Origin: Cytobacillus oceanisediminis
GTDB taxonomy: Bacteria > Bacillota > Bacilli > Bacillales > Cytobacillaceae
Direction: 5' to 3'
Length of the DNA stretch: 64,000 nt
Assembly (NCBI RefSeq): GCF_003182355.1
Contig: NZ_QGTW01000016.1
Coordinates: forward strand, 62,001 to 126,000
Shown here piece after piece: positions 44,269 through 53,568 of this stretch; the stretch's first letter is position 1; each line of letters opens with the position of its first letter. Made by a program: the position numbers and the translations under genes. Under the pieces are notes generated by a model. It saw only the letters and a program-made list of their open reading frames with translations. It was not told the DNA's origin and ran no database searches.

Positions 44269-44701
44269 CTTCAACAATTTTATCTTGTTGAAGAAAAAAC
44301 TGTGTAAAGTCCTACCTTCTTAATTTCAGGCAGCCATTAGAGGACGAATATACTTGTAATTTAATATTAAAAGTCGTCTAGGCGGTGTTGTCATTGTTGG
44401 AGTAATATATGGCATCTTAATATTATGAAAATTAATTTATAAAGGTAGTGATCTTTTGGAAAAGAACCTAGATTTACTCAAAATTGAACTTGAATTGAAG
44501 GCATTTGAAAATGGAAATATTGTTGATTTCCCATAGAGGCAACTTAATTGGACCTTTTCTTATGCAAATAACAGAGGTTCTAATTCAGGAAGGGGTCAGT
44601 AATTTTTAACATATTAATGTCGATAAAATCATCCGCAAACGGGCTGTTTATAAGGAAATAGACTAGTATAGAAAATCTAAAACCCATCTCTAACGACTAA
44701 T

Positions 44702-44736
44702 TATGCAATATTACATATTTTATGTAATATTGCATA
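44702..44736 (+). promoter_or_regulatory. Paired activator sites forming a long perfect palindrome
   Basis: TATGCA-ATAT-TACATA (44702-44717) and TATGTA-ATAT-TGCATA (44721-44736) are 19 bp apart around TTT. Together 44701-44737 is a perfect inverted repeat with 17-bp arms. It ends 84 bp before the -24 box and is the strongest instance of the shared activator motif. Confidence 0.75.
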
Positions 44737-44820
44737 AAACTATGAATTAATTAAAAGTTTTGTATTTTACAACTATTAAAAAAACGCTTTAATTCAATCA
44801 CTATATAATCAATCCCCACT

Positions 44821-44836
44821 TGGTATGAAATTTGCA
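44821..44836 (+). promoter_or_regulatory. Sigma-54 promoter of the second PuuP-like permease operon
   Basis: TGGTATGAAATTTGCA keeps both GG (-24) and GC (-12) at the right spacing but has T for C after GG, so it is weaker than the others. Confidence 0.72.
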
Positions 44837-44874
44837 TATTAGTTAATTAAATACGATTAAGGGTGGAGTGATAC

Positions 44875-46230
44875 ATGGAGAATGCAAAATTAAGACGTTC
44901 GTTAACAGTATTTCCTTTGGTGCTATTTGGATTGGCTTATATGGCACCTACAACAGTCTTTTCTACTTATGGGGTTGTTGCAGAAATAACAAATGGCATG
45001 GTACCAGCTGCTTATATTATTGCTTTAGTTGGTATGTTGTTTACAGCCTATAGTTATGGTCAAATGGTTAGAGCCTTCCCTGTTGCCGGTTCTGCATATA
45101 CCTATTCTCAAAAGGCTTTTAATCCTCATATTGGATTCTTAGTAGGCTGGGTTATCCTACTAGACTATTTATTTTTGCCAATGATTAATGGATTACTAAT
45201 CGCTATTTACTTAAACGCATATTTTCCATCTGTTCCTTTTTCCGTCTGGTTAATTGCCTTTGTAATTTTAACTACCATTGTAAATATAATCGGAGTTAAA
45301 ATAGCAACAAAGATAAATCTATTATTAGTTGCCTGTCAATTCTTAATAATAGTTATATTTACATTCCTCTCAATTAAAGGGTTAGTTAACGGAATGGGTT
45401 CCGGAACATTATTTATGAGTTCTCCATTTGTGAATGAAGAAATATCACTATCTTTAGTATTAGCAGGATCTTCTATTTTATGTTTATCTTTTTTAGGGTT
45501 TGATGCTGTTACTACTTTTTCAGAGGAGACCATTAATCCTAAAAAAGTAATACCAAAGGCTATTTTCCTCGTCGCATTAATAGGAGGAGTTCTGTTTGTC
45601 ACCATCTCATACATCAGTCACCTTGTTTTCCCAAATTTTCAAGCCTTTAAAGATCCAGATTCTGCTGCCTTAGAAATTGCAATATACGTCGGGGGTAATT
45701 TATTTCAATCTATTTTTCTAGCAGGATATATTACAGGGGGACTGGCATCTGGTTTATCATCTCACGCAAGTGTTTCGCGGCTTTTGTATGCGATGGGGAG
45801 AGATGGAGTTCTTCCTAAGAAAATATTTGGTCATATTCATCCAAAATTTCGAACTCCATCACACAACATTATCTTAGTGGGTATTTTTGCTTTATCTGCT
45901 TTATTTGTTGATTTAGTGACAGCATCATCCTTTATTAATTTTGGAGCGCTTGTTGCATTTACATTTGTTAATTTTTCGGTTATTTCTCATTATTTTATTA
46001 GAGAGAAACAGAGAAACGGATTTGGCACATTAAAATATCTAATTTTGCCACTGATTGGTGCTAGTTTCACAATTTGGTTATGGACTAGTCTTGATTTAAA
46101 GGCACTTTTACTCGGACTAGGATGGCTTGGAATTGGTTTCATCATGCTCCTTTCAACTACGAAAATGTTTAGTAAACGGCCGCCAGAGCTTTCTATTGAT
46201 AATGCGGAGGTAAATGAAATTCAAGCATAA
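44875..46230 (+). CDS. PuuP-like APC permease, paralogue 2
   Basis: The 451-residue 12-segment transporter is related to PuuP at 35355 (LFGLAYMAPTTVFSTYGVVAEIT, LSFLGFDAVTTFSEETINP, SSHASVSRLLYAMGRDGV, RPPELS tail). Start ATG 44875 follows GGTGGAGTG. It shares the SSHASVSR loop with true PuuP, while paralogues 3 and 4 have SGTSASR. It leads an operon with an amidohydrolase and an AguB-like amidase and is sigma-54 controlled, so its cargo is probably a modified polyamine rather than putrescine; that is inference. Confidence 0.86.
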   Translation: MENAKLRRSLTVFPLVLFGLAYMAPTTVFSTYGVVAEITNGMVPAAYIIALVGMLFTAYSYGQMVRAFPVAGSAYTYSQKAFNPHIGFLVGWVILLDYLFLPMINGLLIAIYLNAYFPSVPFSVWLIAFVILTTIVNIIGVKIATKINLLLVACQFLIIVIFTFLSIKGLVNGMGSGTLFMSSPFVNEEISLSLVLAGSSILCLSFLGFDAVTTFSEETINPKKVIPKAIFLVALIGGVLFVTISYISHLVFPNFQAFKDPDSAALEIAIYVGGNLFQSIFLAGYITGGLASGLSSHASVSRLLYAMGRDGVLPKKIFGHIHPKFRTPSHNIILVGIFALSALFVDLVTASSFINFGALVAFTFVNFSVISHYFIREKQRNGFGTLKYLILPLIGASFTIWLWTSLDLKALLLGLGWLGIGFIMLLSTTKMFSKRPPELSIDNAEVNEIQA

Positions 46231-46258
46231 AAGCTAGATCTACCAAGGAGGGTAAAAA

Positions 46259-47884
46259 ATGGTAAAGGCAGACATCGTTCTTTCTAGTCAACATGTTTTT
46301 ACTGGGCTACAAGATGAGCCTATAAAAGCAACTATCGCTATTAAAGATAATAAAATTATTGAGATCGGTTCTAAAGAAGAAATATTGTCATTCATTGGGG
46401 ATCAAACAAAAGTGTTTGACATGGAAGAAGAACTAATTATTCCGGGATTTCATGATTTTCATATGCACATAATGATGGGGAGCATTTTACAGAAGGATAG
46501 TGCCAAATTATTTGATGCTGCTTCAGAAGAAGATGCAGCTAAAATAGTAGCTAATTTTGCAGAAACGAGACCGAGTGATGAATGGATATTAGGGGTTGGC
46601 TGGGATCATACCAGTTGGAGAAAGAAAGCGCTGCCACATAGAACTACATTAGATAAATATATTAATGATCGTCCTGTTTTATTATTCAACGCAGAAGTGC
46701 ATTACGCATGGATCAATAGTAAAGCAATAGAAATGATTCATTTAACGAAGGACTCCCCAGCTCCTGAGTATGGAGAAATTGGAAAAGATGAAAATGGGGA
46801 ATTAACAGGCATTCTATTTGAACATGCAATTGGGTATGCAACAGAACATGCATACAAAATACCGAAAGAAAAACGTTTAAAACTATTCCAAGGCTTTCTT
46901 AATGAAACAAAAAAATTAGGAATCACATCCGTTAATGATTTATACGGAGCAAAAATTGCGCCAAATCCATTAGACGATCTTGAAATTTTTAAGGAATTTG
47001 ATAGAGAAGGGTTACTTACAACTAGGATCCACTTTTCGCCAGAGTTAAAAATGGATTTAGCTGAAGCAAAGGATTTACAAATAAATTACCAATCAGATAA
47101 GCTTACCTTCGCTGGATTAAAACAATTTATAGATGGAGTTGTAACAAGCCATACTGCATTTTTACTAGATCCATATAAAGACCGTCCGGAAACAAAAGGT
47201 GAAACCACCTATCCACCTGAAGGTATTAAACAATTAGTAAAAAAGGCCGATAAGGAAAAATTCCAAATTCGATTCCATGCTATTGGTAACGGTGCTGTCC
47301 GCTTAGCATTAGATGCATTTGAAGAAGCGAGAAACGAAAATGGGGAAAGAGATGCTAGACATGTCATTGAACATGTGGAAGTATTGCATCCAGACGATGT
47401 CCATCGCTTTAAGGAATTAGGTGTAATCGCTTCCTTTCAACCCAAACATATTGAATTAATGGAAAGTGATGCATATACAGCTAGAATTAGTGAAAATCAA
47501 CAACCTCTCTATTACCCTATTAAAACAATAGTAGATACTGGTGCAAAAGCTGCCTTTGGTACGGATTTTCCTGTAGTACCTCTAAACCCTATGATGGGTA
47601 TTTATCAGGCAATAACCAGAAAAGATTTAACTGGGAAGGCGTGGCAAAAGTCGGAAGGAGTTACATTAGCACAAGCGTTAAAATACTACACGGCTACTCC
47701 GGCATTTGGATCTTTTAGAGAAAAAGAATTAGGCACATTGGAAGAAGGGAAGTTAGCGGATATCGTAGTATTAAATAAAAATTTATTTGGCATATCAACA
47801 GATGAAATTCTTGAGACTGAAGTGAAAATGACGATTATGGATGGAAAGGTTGTATATGAAAACCAGGTCGTCCCAACTGTATAA
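46259..47884 (+). CDS. YtcJ-type amidohydrolase, paralogue 1
   Basis: This 541-residue amidohydrolase-superfamily enzyme has the N-terminal metal site GFHDFHMH, the KQFIDGV segment, RFHAIGNGAVRLALDAFEEA, IEHVEV and the AFGTDFPV aspartate. Relatives (YtcJ, NfdA) hydrolyse N-substituted formamides and other amides. No signal peptide is seen. It lies 28 bp after the permease with an AAGGAGG site and 33 bp before an N-carbamoylputrescine amidase-like gene. Its substrate is probably the compound brought in by that permease. Confidence 0.85.
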   Translation: MVKADIVLSSQHVFTGLQDEPIKATIAIKDNKIIEIGSKEEILSFIGDQTKVFDMEEELIIPGFHDFHMHIMMGSILQKDSAKLFDAASEEDAAKIVANFAETRPSDEWILGVGWDHTSWRKKALPHRTTLDKYINDRPVLLFNAEVHYAWINSKAIEMIHLTKDSPAPEYGEIGKDENGELTGILFEHAIGYATEHAYKIPKEKRLKLFQGFLNETKKLGITSVNDLYGAKIAPNPLDDLEIFKEFDREGLLTTRIHFSPELKMDLAEAKDLQINYQSDKLTFAGLKQFIDGVVTSHTAFLLDPYKDRPETKGETTYPPEGIKQLVKKADKEKFQIRFHAIGNGAVRLALDAFEEARNENGERDARHVIEHVEVLHPDDVHRFKELGVIASFQPKHIELMESDAYTARISENQQPLYYPIKTIVDTGAKAAFGTDFPVVPLNPMMGIYQAITRKDLTGKAWQKSEGVTLAQALKYYTATPAFGSFREKELGTLEEGKLADIVVLNKNLFGISTDEILETEVKMTIMDGKVVYENQVVPTV

Positions 47885-47917
47885 GATAAAAAAATATATA
47901 AGGCAGGTAGTGAGAAA

Positions 47918-48814
47918 ATGTCAAAAGTAAAAGTTGGTCTTATTCAAATTCATTGCGGAGAATTGATTGAACAAAATATTCAAAAAACGATAGGGAAAAT
48001 AAAAGAAACAGTAAATAAAGGGGCACAAATCGTTTGCTTACAGGAATTATTTTCTTCGCAATATTTTCCACAAACGGTCAATGTGGAAAATTATGATTTA
48101 GCTGAAGATGTAGATAGCGGTACATTAGCTGAAATGGGTGAATTGGCAAAGGAATTAGGGATTGTCTTGATTGTTCCTTTTTACGAAAGAGCAGGTGCAG
48201 GTATTTATTTTAATAGTGCAGCAGTATTTGATGCTGATGGGGAATGTTTAGGTATTACAAGAAAAAATCATATTCCAGACGGCCCACAGTATCATGAAAA
48301 ATATTATTTTGTTCCTGGCAATACTGGATACCCTGTCTATGAAACTACTTATGGAAAAATAGGGATTGGAATTTGTTGGGACGAATGGTTCCCTGAGGTT
48401 GCTCGAATTTTGAGCCTACAAGGGGCTGAAATATTATTCTATCCGTCTGCTATTGGTTCAGAGCCAGATCATCCTGAAATATCAACAAGATCATCCTGGG
48501 AAAAGGCAATTTCAGCTCATGGTATTTCTAATGGTGTATTTGTTGCTGCGACAAATCGAGTAGGCCAGGAAAAGGACATGAATTTTTACGGTGGGTCATT
48601 TATTAGCGATACATTAGGGAATATTCTAGCTTCACTTGATGATGAAGAAGGAATTATCGTTCAAGAGATTGATTTAAAAGAAATTGAAAATACGAGGAAA
48701 ATCCTACAATTCTTTAGGGACCGTCGTGTCGACACATATGGCTCTCTATTACAAAAGGAAATGCTTCCGTTACCTTCTCCTATTAAAAAGGGAATAAAAA
48801 AAATAAAATGCTAA
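47918..48814 (+). CDS. aguB: N-carbamoylputrescine amidase-like nitrilase-family hydrolase
   Basis: The 298-residue carbon-nitrogen hydrolase has catalytic triad Glu43 (LQELF), Lys116 (RKNHIPDG) and Cys153 (CWDEWFPE), plus IGSEP and FYGGSFI, which are close to AguB. AguB converts N-carbamoylputrescine to putrescine, CO2 and ammonia. No agmatine deiminase (aguA) is visible, so N-carbamoylputrescine would have to come from import or from the adjacent amidohydrolase. Beta-ureidopropionase activity is an alternative. It closes the operon starting at 44875. Confidence 0.8.
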   Translation: MSKVKVGLIQIHCGELIEQNIQKTIGKIKETVNKGAQIVCLQELFSSQYFPQTVNVENYDLAEDVDSGTLAEMGELAKELGIVLIVPFYERAGAGIYFNSAAVFDADGECLGITRKNHIPDGPQYHEKYYFVPGNTGYPVYETTYGKIGIGICWDEWFPEVARILSLQGAEILFYPSAIGSEPDHPEISTRSSWEKAISAHGISNGVFVAATNRVGQEKDMNFYGGSFISDTLGNILASLDDEEGIIVQEIDLKEIENTRKILQFFRDRRVDTYGSLLQKEMLPLPSPIKKGIKKIKC

Positions 48815-48989
48815 GACTGTATGGGGCATTTTGAATTAATAGGAATCTGGCTGGAAATCTATTGTTTTTAAGGAGGTTGTCAGGTAGGATTCTACTATTG
48901 AAACTATTAGTAATGCTCTCAGTAGTTAAAAACATGAAGAGTGCATAATCATTACTTTTATATCAGTGTTGGTTAGAAGGAGAAAAAAC

Positions 48990-49853
48990 ATGCAAAATAA
49001 GCTGAGTATAGGAGAAATGGCGAAGTTAAGAAGCGTAACGGTAGATACGTTGCGTCATTACGATAAAATTGGTTTGCTAAAGCCGTATCACATTGACCCG
49101 GATTCTGGCTATCGTTATTATTCCATTTATCAGTATGAAGTTCTCGGAACAATAAAGGAATTAAGGAGGGTCGGTTTTTCCTTAGAAGAAATCAAGCAAT
49201 TTCTATCGAATCGCAATGTCAAAAAATCGGTTCAATTACTTCAAAAGTCAATGGTTAATATACAGGGAAAAATAAAGGAATTGCAAGATATCCATAATAC
49301 TTTGATGGCCCGAATAAACAATATTGAAAATTTCACAAACTGTTACAGGAATGCTGATATCGTGATTAAACATTTTGAAGAACGGGACTACATTCAGTTT
49401 GACAGACCGGTAAGCTGGGAGGATAAAGAAAATCTTTATTTTGGGTTTTTGGATCTCGAAAACAGGATTGGTGGTACCATTCCAGTATTGGCAAGCAATA
49501 AATTTGGAGATTTTATCAAGAAAGAATACTTTGATGAAATTCGTCAATCATCTGATTTTCCCCGTAACTTAAGTGCATATGAATCTCAAGTATTCATTCT
49601 TGTGCAGGATGAAGAGTCTAAGCAACCAACGCAAAAAATAGAAAAAGGGCTATTCATATGTTCCTACCATGGAGGACTCGTAAGGGAGAAAATGCTGCCC
49701 CAGCTTAAAAAGCTACTCCATTATTGCGATACTCATGGCTACGTTATTATCGGCGACGCCCTTCGAATTATGCAGGTTGACGTTTCACTGACTGATAAAT
49801 ATGATGAAGCTTATTATGAAATACAAATTCCAATTCAAGAGAAAGTAAACTAG
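48990..49853 (+). CDS. MerR-family regulator with effector domain (BmrR-like)
   Basis: This 287-residue protein has an N-terminal MerR winged helix (KLSIGEMAKLRSVTVDTLRHYD, then YYSIYQYEVLGTIKELR), a dimerisation coiled coil at about 75-115 and a GyrI-like effector-binding domain to the end. ATG 48990 follows AGAAGGAG. It is a stand-alone gene between two permease-amidohydrolase units and may sense a cationic compound and regulate either side; no MerR-type 19-bp-spacer promoter was recognised nearby. Confidence 0.85.
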   Translation: MQNKLSIGEMAKLRSVTVDTLRHYDKIGLLKPYHIDPDSGYRYYSIYQYEVLGTIKELRRVGFSLEEIKQFLSNRNVKKSVQLLQKSMVNIQGKIKELQDIHNTLMARINNIENFTNCYRNADIVIKHFEERDYIQFDRPVSWEDKENLYFGFLDLENRIGGTIPVLASNKFGDFIKKEYFDEIRQSSDFPRNLSAYESQVFILVQDEESKQPTQKIEKGLFICSYHGGLVREKMLPQLKKLLHYCDTHGYVIIGDALRIMQVDVSLTDKYDEAYYEIQIPIQEKVN

Positions 49854-49858
49854 CAAAT

Positions 49859-49901
49859 AGCCACGAAATGACAGCGTTATCATTTCGTGGCTGTTTTTTT
49901 T
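49859..49901 (+). terminator. Terminator after the MerR gene
   Basis: AGCCACGAAATGA / TCATTTCGTGGCT perfect 13-bp stem followed by eight Ts. Confidence 0.92.
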
Positions 49902-50413
49902 ATGGGAACGGTTTACTCTGGAGTTAGACGAGACTTTATAATAGATTCATTCACTGGTGGAGTGAAGCTTTTCTTGAATGGAAAACAGCAAGGTGTTATT
50001 TGAAAAGAAATCATTATGTTAAAAGGAGTGAGTTTGTTGTTGCAATATGTTAAAATTCGAAAAATCGCAGGGTCGTTACGATGGTGTCCTTTACCTTTTC
50101 TTACTCTTCATTACCAACTCCTGCTGATGCGGCTGATCAGAGGACAGCCATTTCAGTACTTAAAAACCGAATTTTGAGAGCGGTTACAAGTCATTCAGCA
50201 ATAACTGGAACTGTTGCCGTTCAATTAAATGCTTTTTATGTTGGTTACCCTTAAAAACAAAAGGAGCCCAGAGAAGAATAACTTTTCCATTACCAGATAT
50301 AAATAGAATTCCATAAAAGATATTCAGAATAGTCCAATTTTGTGTGAGATATTCATTGATGAATTTTTACTACGGATCGTTAGCCACAAACAATTTACAA
50401 GGAGGCCTGATTA
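49902..50413. other. Interval with a possible remnant ORF
   Basis: About 510 bp. A 57-codon frame at 50081-50254 starts ATG and reads like part of an exported protein (SSLPTPADAADQ, then AISVLKNRILRAV) but has no ribosome site. No sigma-54 box was found before the permease at 50414, unlike its relatives. The interval otherwise shows nothing. Confidence 0.4.
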
Positions 50414-51760
50414 ATGGAAAAAACAAATGCACCAACACTTAAGCGCTCTCTTACTTTAATGCCTGTCATCTTCTTCGGATTGGCTTTCATGGCTCCAAAA
50501 ACGTTTTTCTCAACATATGGGGTTGCTGTACACAGTACAAACGGGATGATGCCAACCGCTTATGCGATTGCGTTAGTTGTCATGTTATTTACAGCTTATA
50601 GCTATGCTCAATTGGTGAAAGCATTTCCGAATGCAGGGGCAGCTTATACGTTTACGCAAAAATCAATAAGCCCACATATTGGGTTTATCGTTGGTTGGAC
50701 AATCATCATTGACTATATATTAAGTCCGATGATCAGTTCCTTAATCCTCGGAATTGCATTGAAGGCTTATTTCCCATCCATTCCGATGTTTGTTTGGATC
50801 ATAGGATTCAGTGCGTTTATTACAGCTGTCAATATTCTAGGCATTAAATTAGCAGTGAAACTTAATACGTACATGCTTCTCTCTCAAATTTTATTGTTTG
50901 TACTATTTTTTGTTTTGACGATTAAAGGGCTTCTTGCAGGAAGAGGAGCAGGAGTATTATTTTCAACCGTTCCCTTCCTTGATTCTGAAGTTAATGTATC
51001 TGCTCTTCTATCTGTTGTCCCTATTCTATGTTTTAGCTTTTTAGGCTTTGATGCAGTAACAACATTGTCAGAAGAGACAAAGGATCCTGCGAGAACGTTA
51101 CCAAAAGCAATCTATCTCATAACGTTGATTGGTGGATTCTTGTTTATCACAGGTTCTTATTTTGCACAACTTATTTTTCCGGATTTTCAGTCTTTCAAAA
51201 ATCCTGAATCCGCCTATTTAGAGATTGCAATGTATATCGGTGGAAACATTTTTTCGAGTTTATTTATAGTAGTAGGTCTAGCGACTACCACTGCTTCTGC
51301 CGTTGCATCCGGAACGAGCGCATCTCGGATTTTGTATGCGATGGGGAGGGAAAGTGTATTGCCGAAAAAAATCTTTGGCTATGTATCCCCAAAATATCGT
51401 ACACCTGTAGTCAATATTTTAATCGTTGGTGTAGTTTCGTTAAGTGCCCTTTTCCTAAATCTAACAACAGCCGTATCCCTTATTAGTTTTGGGGCGTTGT
51501 TCGCTTTTTTCTTTGTGAACCTTTCAGTTGTTGCTCACTATTTTTTCCGAAAGAAACAAAGGTCTTTTAAAGGCACGATTCAATATTTGATTATCCCGCT
51601 TATTGGTGCAGCACTCATTGGATTGTTTTTTATAGAACTGGATAAACATTCACTATTACTAGGTGGAATTTGGCTGCTTATCGGATTTATCTATCTATTA
51701 AACTTAACGAAAGTGTTTAGACAGCCGCCCCCTGAGCTTTCTTTTAAAGAGGCTCAATAA
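50414..51760 (+). CDS. PuuP-like APC permease, paralogue 3
   Basis: This 448-residue 12-segment transporter is nearly colinear with the one at 53569 (LAFMAPKTFFSTYGVAVHSTNGMM, FSFLGFDAVTTLSEETKDP, ASGTSASRILYAMGRESVLP, FRQPPPELS). ATG 50414 follows AAGGAGG. In helix 1 it has PKTFF where its sister has PTTMF. It is separated by 143 bp from its amidohydrolase; a short out-of-frame stretch with GGGATTTTCAG lies between. Cargo unknown, presumed a cationic amide. Confidence 0.84.
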   Translation: MEKTNAPTLKRSLTLMPVIFFGLAFMAPKTFFSTYGVAVHSTNGMMPTAYAIALVVMLFTAYSYAQLVKAFPNAGAAYTFTQKSISPHIGFIVGWTIIIDYILSPMISSLILGIALKAYFPSIPMFVWIIGFSAFITAVNILGIKLAVKLNTYMLLSQILLFVLFFVLTIKGLLAGRGAGVLFSTVPFLDSEVNVSALLSVVPILCFSFLGFDAVTTLSEETKDPARTLPKAIYLITLIGGFLFITGSYFAQLIFPDFQSFKNPESAYLEIAMYIGGNIFSSLFIVVGLATTTASAVASGTSASRILYAMGRESVLPKKIFGYVSPKYRTPVVNILIVGVVSLSALFLNLTTAVSLISFGALFAFFFVNLSVVAHYFFRKKQRSFKGTIQYLIIPLIGAALIGLFFIELDKHSLLLGGIWLLIGFIYLLNLTKVFRQPPPELSFKEAQ

Positions 51761-51903
51761 TAAGGGAGTTAATTTATATAAATGAGAGAAGGGATTTTCA
51801 GATGTATAACCTGTTCAATATGCTGATAACCAAGGGTTTAACGGGATCCAATGTTGAGAAATCAAACGTAATTTATATACATATATGAGAGGATGGATTA
51901 ATA

Positions 51904-53520
51904 ATGAGCCAACAAAAAGCTGATATGATTATTGCAAGTAATACTGTATTTACAGGGCTTTCTGATCAACCGGAGCCTGCATCTATTGCGGTTAAGGGCA
52001 GCAAAATCATTGCGATTGGTTCTGAGGAGCAGATTAAACCTTATTCAGGCGAGAATACAAAAATCTATCAATTTAATGACCAATTAATTATGCCGGGATT
52101 CCATGATTTCCATCTTCATATTATGCAAGGTGCCGTTTCCCTCAATAGTGTCAATCTGTTCGCGGCTCGTTCAGAAGAGGAAGCGCTAGAAATGATTCGC
52201 GAATTCGCCGAATCAAAACCGGAAAATCAATGGGTAATCGGATTTACCTGGGATGCAGGATATTGGGATACACAACAATTACCGAACCGCCAGTCATTGG
52301 ATCATATCCTTCCTGACCGCCCAGCAATCATGTTTCACGCTGAAGGTCATTATGCATGGGTAAATACGAAAGCATTAGAGATTGCAAATATTACTCGTAA
52401 TACGGAAAACCCTTCTTATGGAACTATTGGAAAAGACGAAAATGGAGAACCAAATGGTATTTTATATGAAAAAGCAATGGATGGAGTTGTCCGCTATGCA
52501 TTTAACTTTTCAAGTACACAAAAGAATGAAGTCTTCTCTAATTTCTTGGCATACGCAGCAAGCTTAGGGGTAACGGCAGTTCATGACTTACATGGTTTAA
52601 AAACAATAGAATCTCTCCATGTTTTCAAAGAATTTGAAGACAAAGATAAATTAACAATGCGTATTCATTTATGGCCTGCTTTAAATGGCGATCTTGAGTA
52701 TGCCAAACAATTGCGAGAGAGGTATCAATCGGATAAACTCCGTGTCTCAGGACTGAAACAATTTATCGATGGAGTCATTACCGCACGTACTGCCTATTTA
52801 CTTGAACCTTATGCGGATCAACCAGAAACACGCGGAGATACGTCTTTCCCTCCTGAAATGATAAAAAAATGGGTCATTGATGCAGATAAAGAGGGCTTCA
52901 GCATTCGTTTTCATGCGATTGGGGATGGCGCGATTCGTCTTGCTCTAGATGCCTATGAGGAGGCACAGCAGGCGAACGGTCCAAGAGATTCACGGCATTC
53001 TGTGGAACATATTGAAGTGATTCATCCTGATGATATCCATCGTTTCAAAGAGCTTGGTGTTACTGCTTCGATGCAGCCAGATCACTTAGCGATGTCCGAA
53101 AGAGGTGTTTACACCGAACAAATTGGTACTGAACGAGAAAAGCATGTTTTCTCGATTCATACATTACAAAAAGCTGGGGCGAAATTAGCATTTGGAACGG
53201 ACTTCCCAATTGATGTCCTTAATCCACTTCTGCAAATCTATCGTGCAGTAACGAGAATCGACAGTAGCGGAAAAACGGTATGGCATCCACATGAAAGGAT
53301 CTCACTTTCCGAAGCATTAAAAGCTTATACGATGGGATCGGCATTCGGTTCATTCAGGGAGCATGAATTAGGGACATTGGAAGTAGGGAAGCTTGCTGAT
53401 CTTGTCGTCTTGGAACGAAATCTCTTTGAAGTACCCGTGGAAGAAATACCAGATACAAAGGTTCAGCTAACGATCGTTGATGGTAAAGTAGTTTATGATC
53501 ATGCTGGTGCATTGGTATAG
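51904..53520 (+). CDS. YtcJ-type amidohydrolase, paralogue 2
   Basis: The 538-residue enzyme carries GFHDFHLHIMQG, FIDGVITARTAYLLEPY, RFHAIGDGAIRLALDAYEEAQ, VEHIEVIHPDD and LAFGTDFPIDVLNP. It is very close to paralogue 3 (54955), often at DNA level, and more distant from paralogue 1. ATG 51904 follows GAGAGGATGG. In the metal motif HDFHLH both metal-binding histidines are kept. It sits between two permeases and is linked to the second by only 48 bp, so 51904-56586 may be one transcript. Confidence 0.85.
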   Translation: MSQQKADMIIASNTVFTGLSDQPEPASIAVKGSKIIAIGSEEQIKPYSGENTKIYQFNDQLIMPGFHDFHLHIMQGAVSLNSVNLFAARSEEEALEMIREFAESKPENQWVIGFTWDAGYWDTQQLPNRQSLDHILPDRPAIMFHAEGHYAWVNTKALEIANITRNTENPSYGTIGKDENGEPNGILYEKAMDGVVRYAFNFSSTQKNEVFSNFLAYAASLGVTAVHDLHGLKTIESLHVFKEFEDKDKLTMRIHLWPALNGDLEYAKQLRERYQSDKLRVSGLKQFIDGVITARTAYLLEPYADQPETRGDTSFPPEMIKKWVIDADKEGFSIRFHAIGDGAIRLALDAYEEAQQANGPRDSRHSVEHIEVIHPDDIHRFKELGVTASMQPDHLAMSERGVYTEQIGTEREKHVFSIHTLQKAGAKLAFGTDFPIDVLNPLLQIYRAVTRIDSSGKTVWHPHERISLSEALKAYTMGSAFGSFREHELGTLEVGKLADLVVLERNLFEVPVEEIPDTKVQLTIVDGKVVYDHAGALV

Positions 53521-53568
53521 GAATAAGAATGGCTGCGATTCAGTGAGTTATACAAGGAGGATTGATGT

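Noticed and set aside
49902..51903. Sigma-54 promoter and activator dyads before permease 3 or amidohydrolase 2
   Set aside because: I searched both spacers by eye and found no GG-N10-GC element with flanking consensus.
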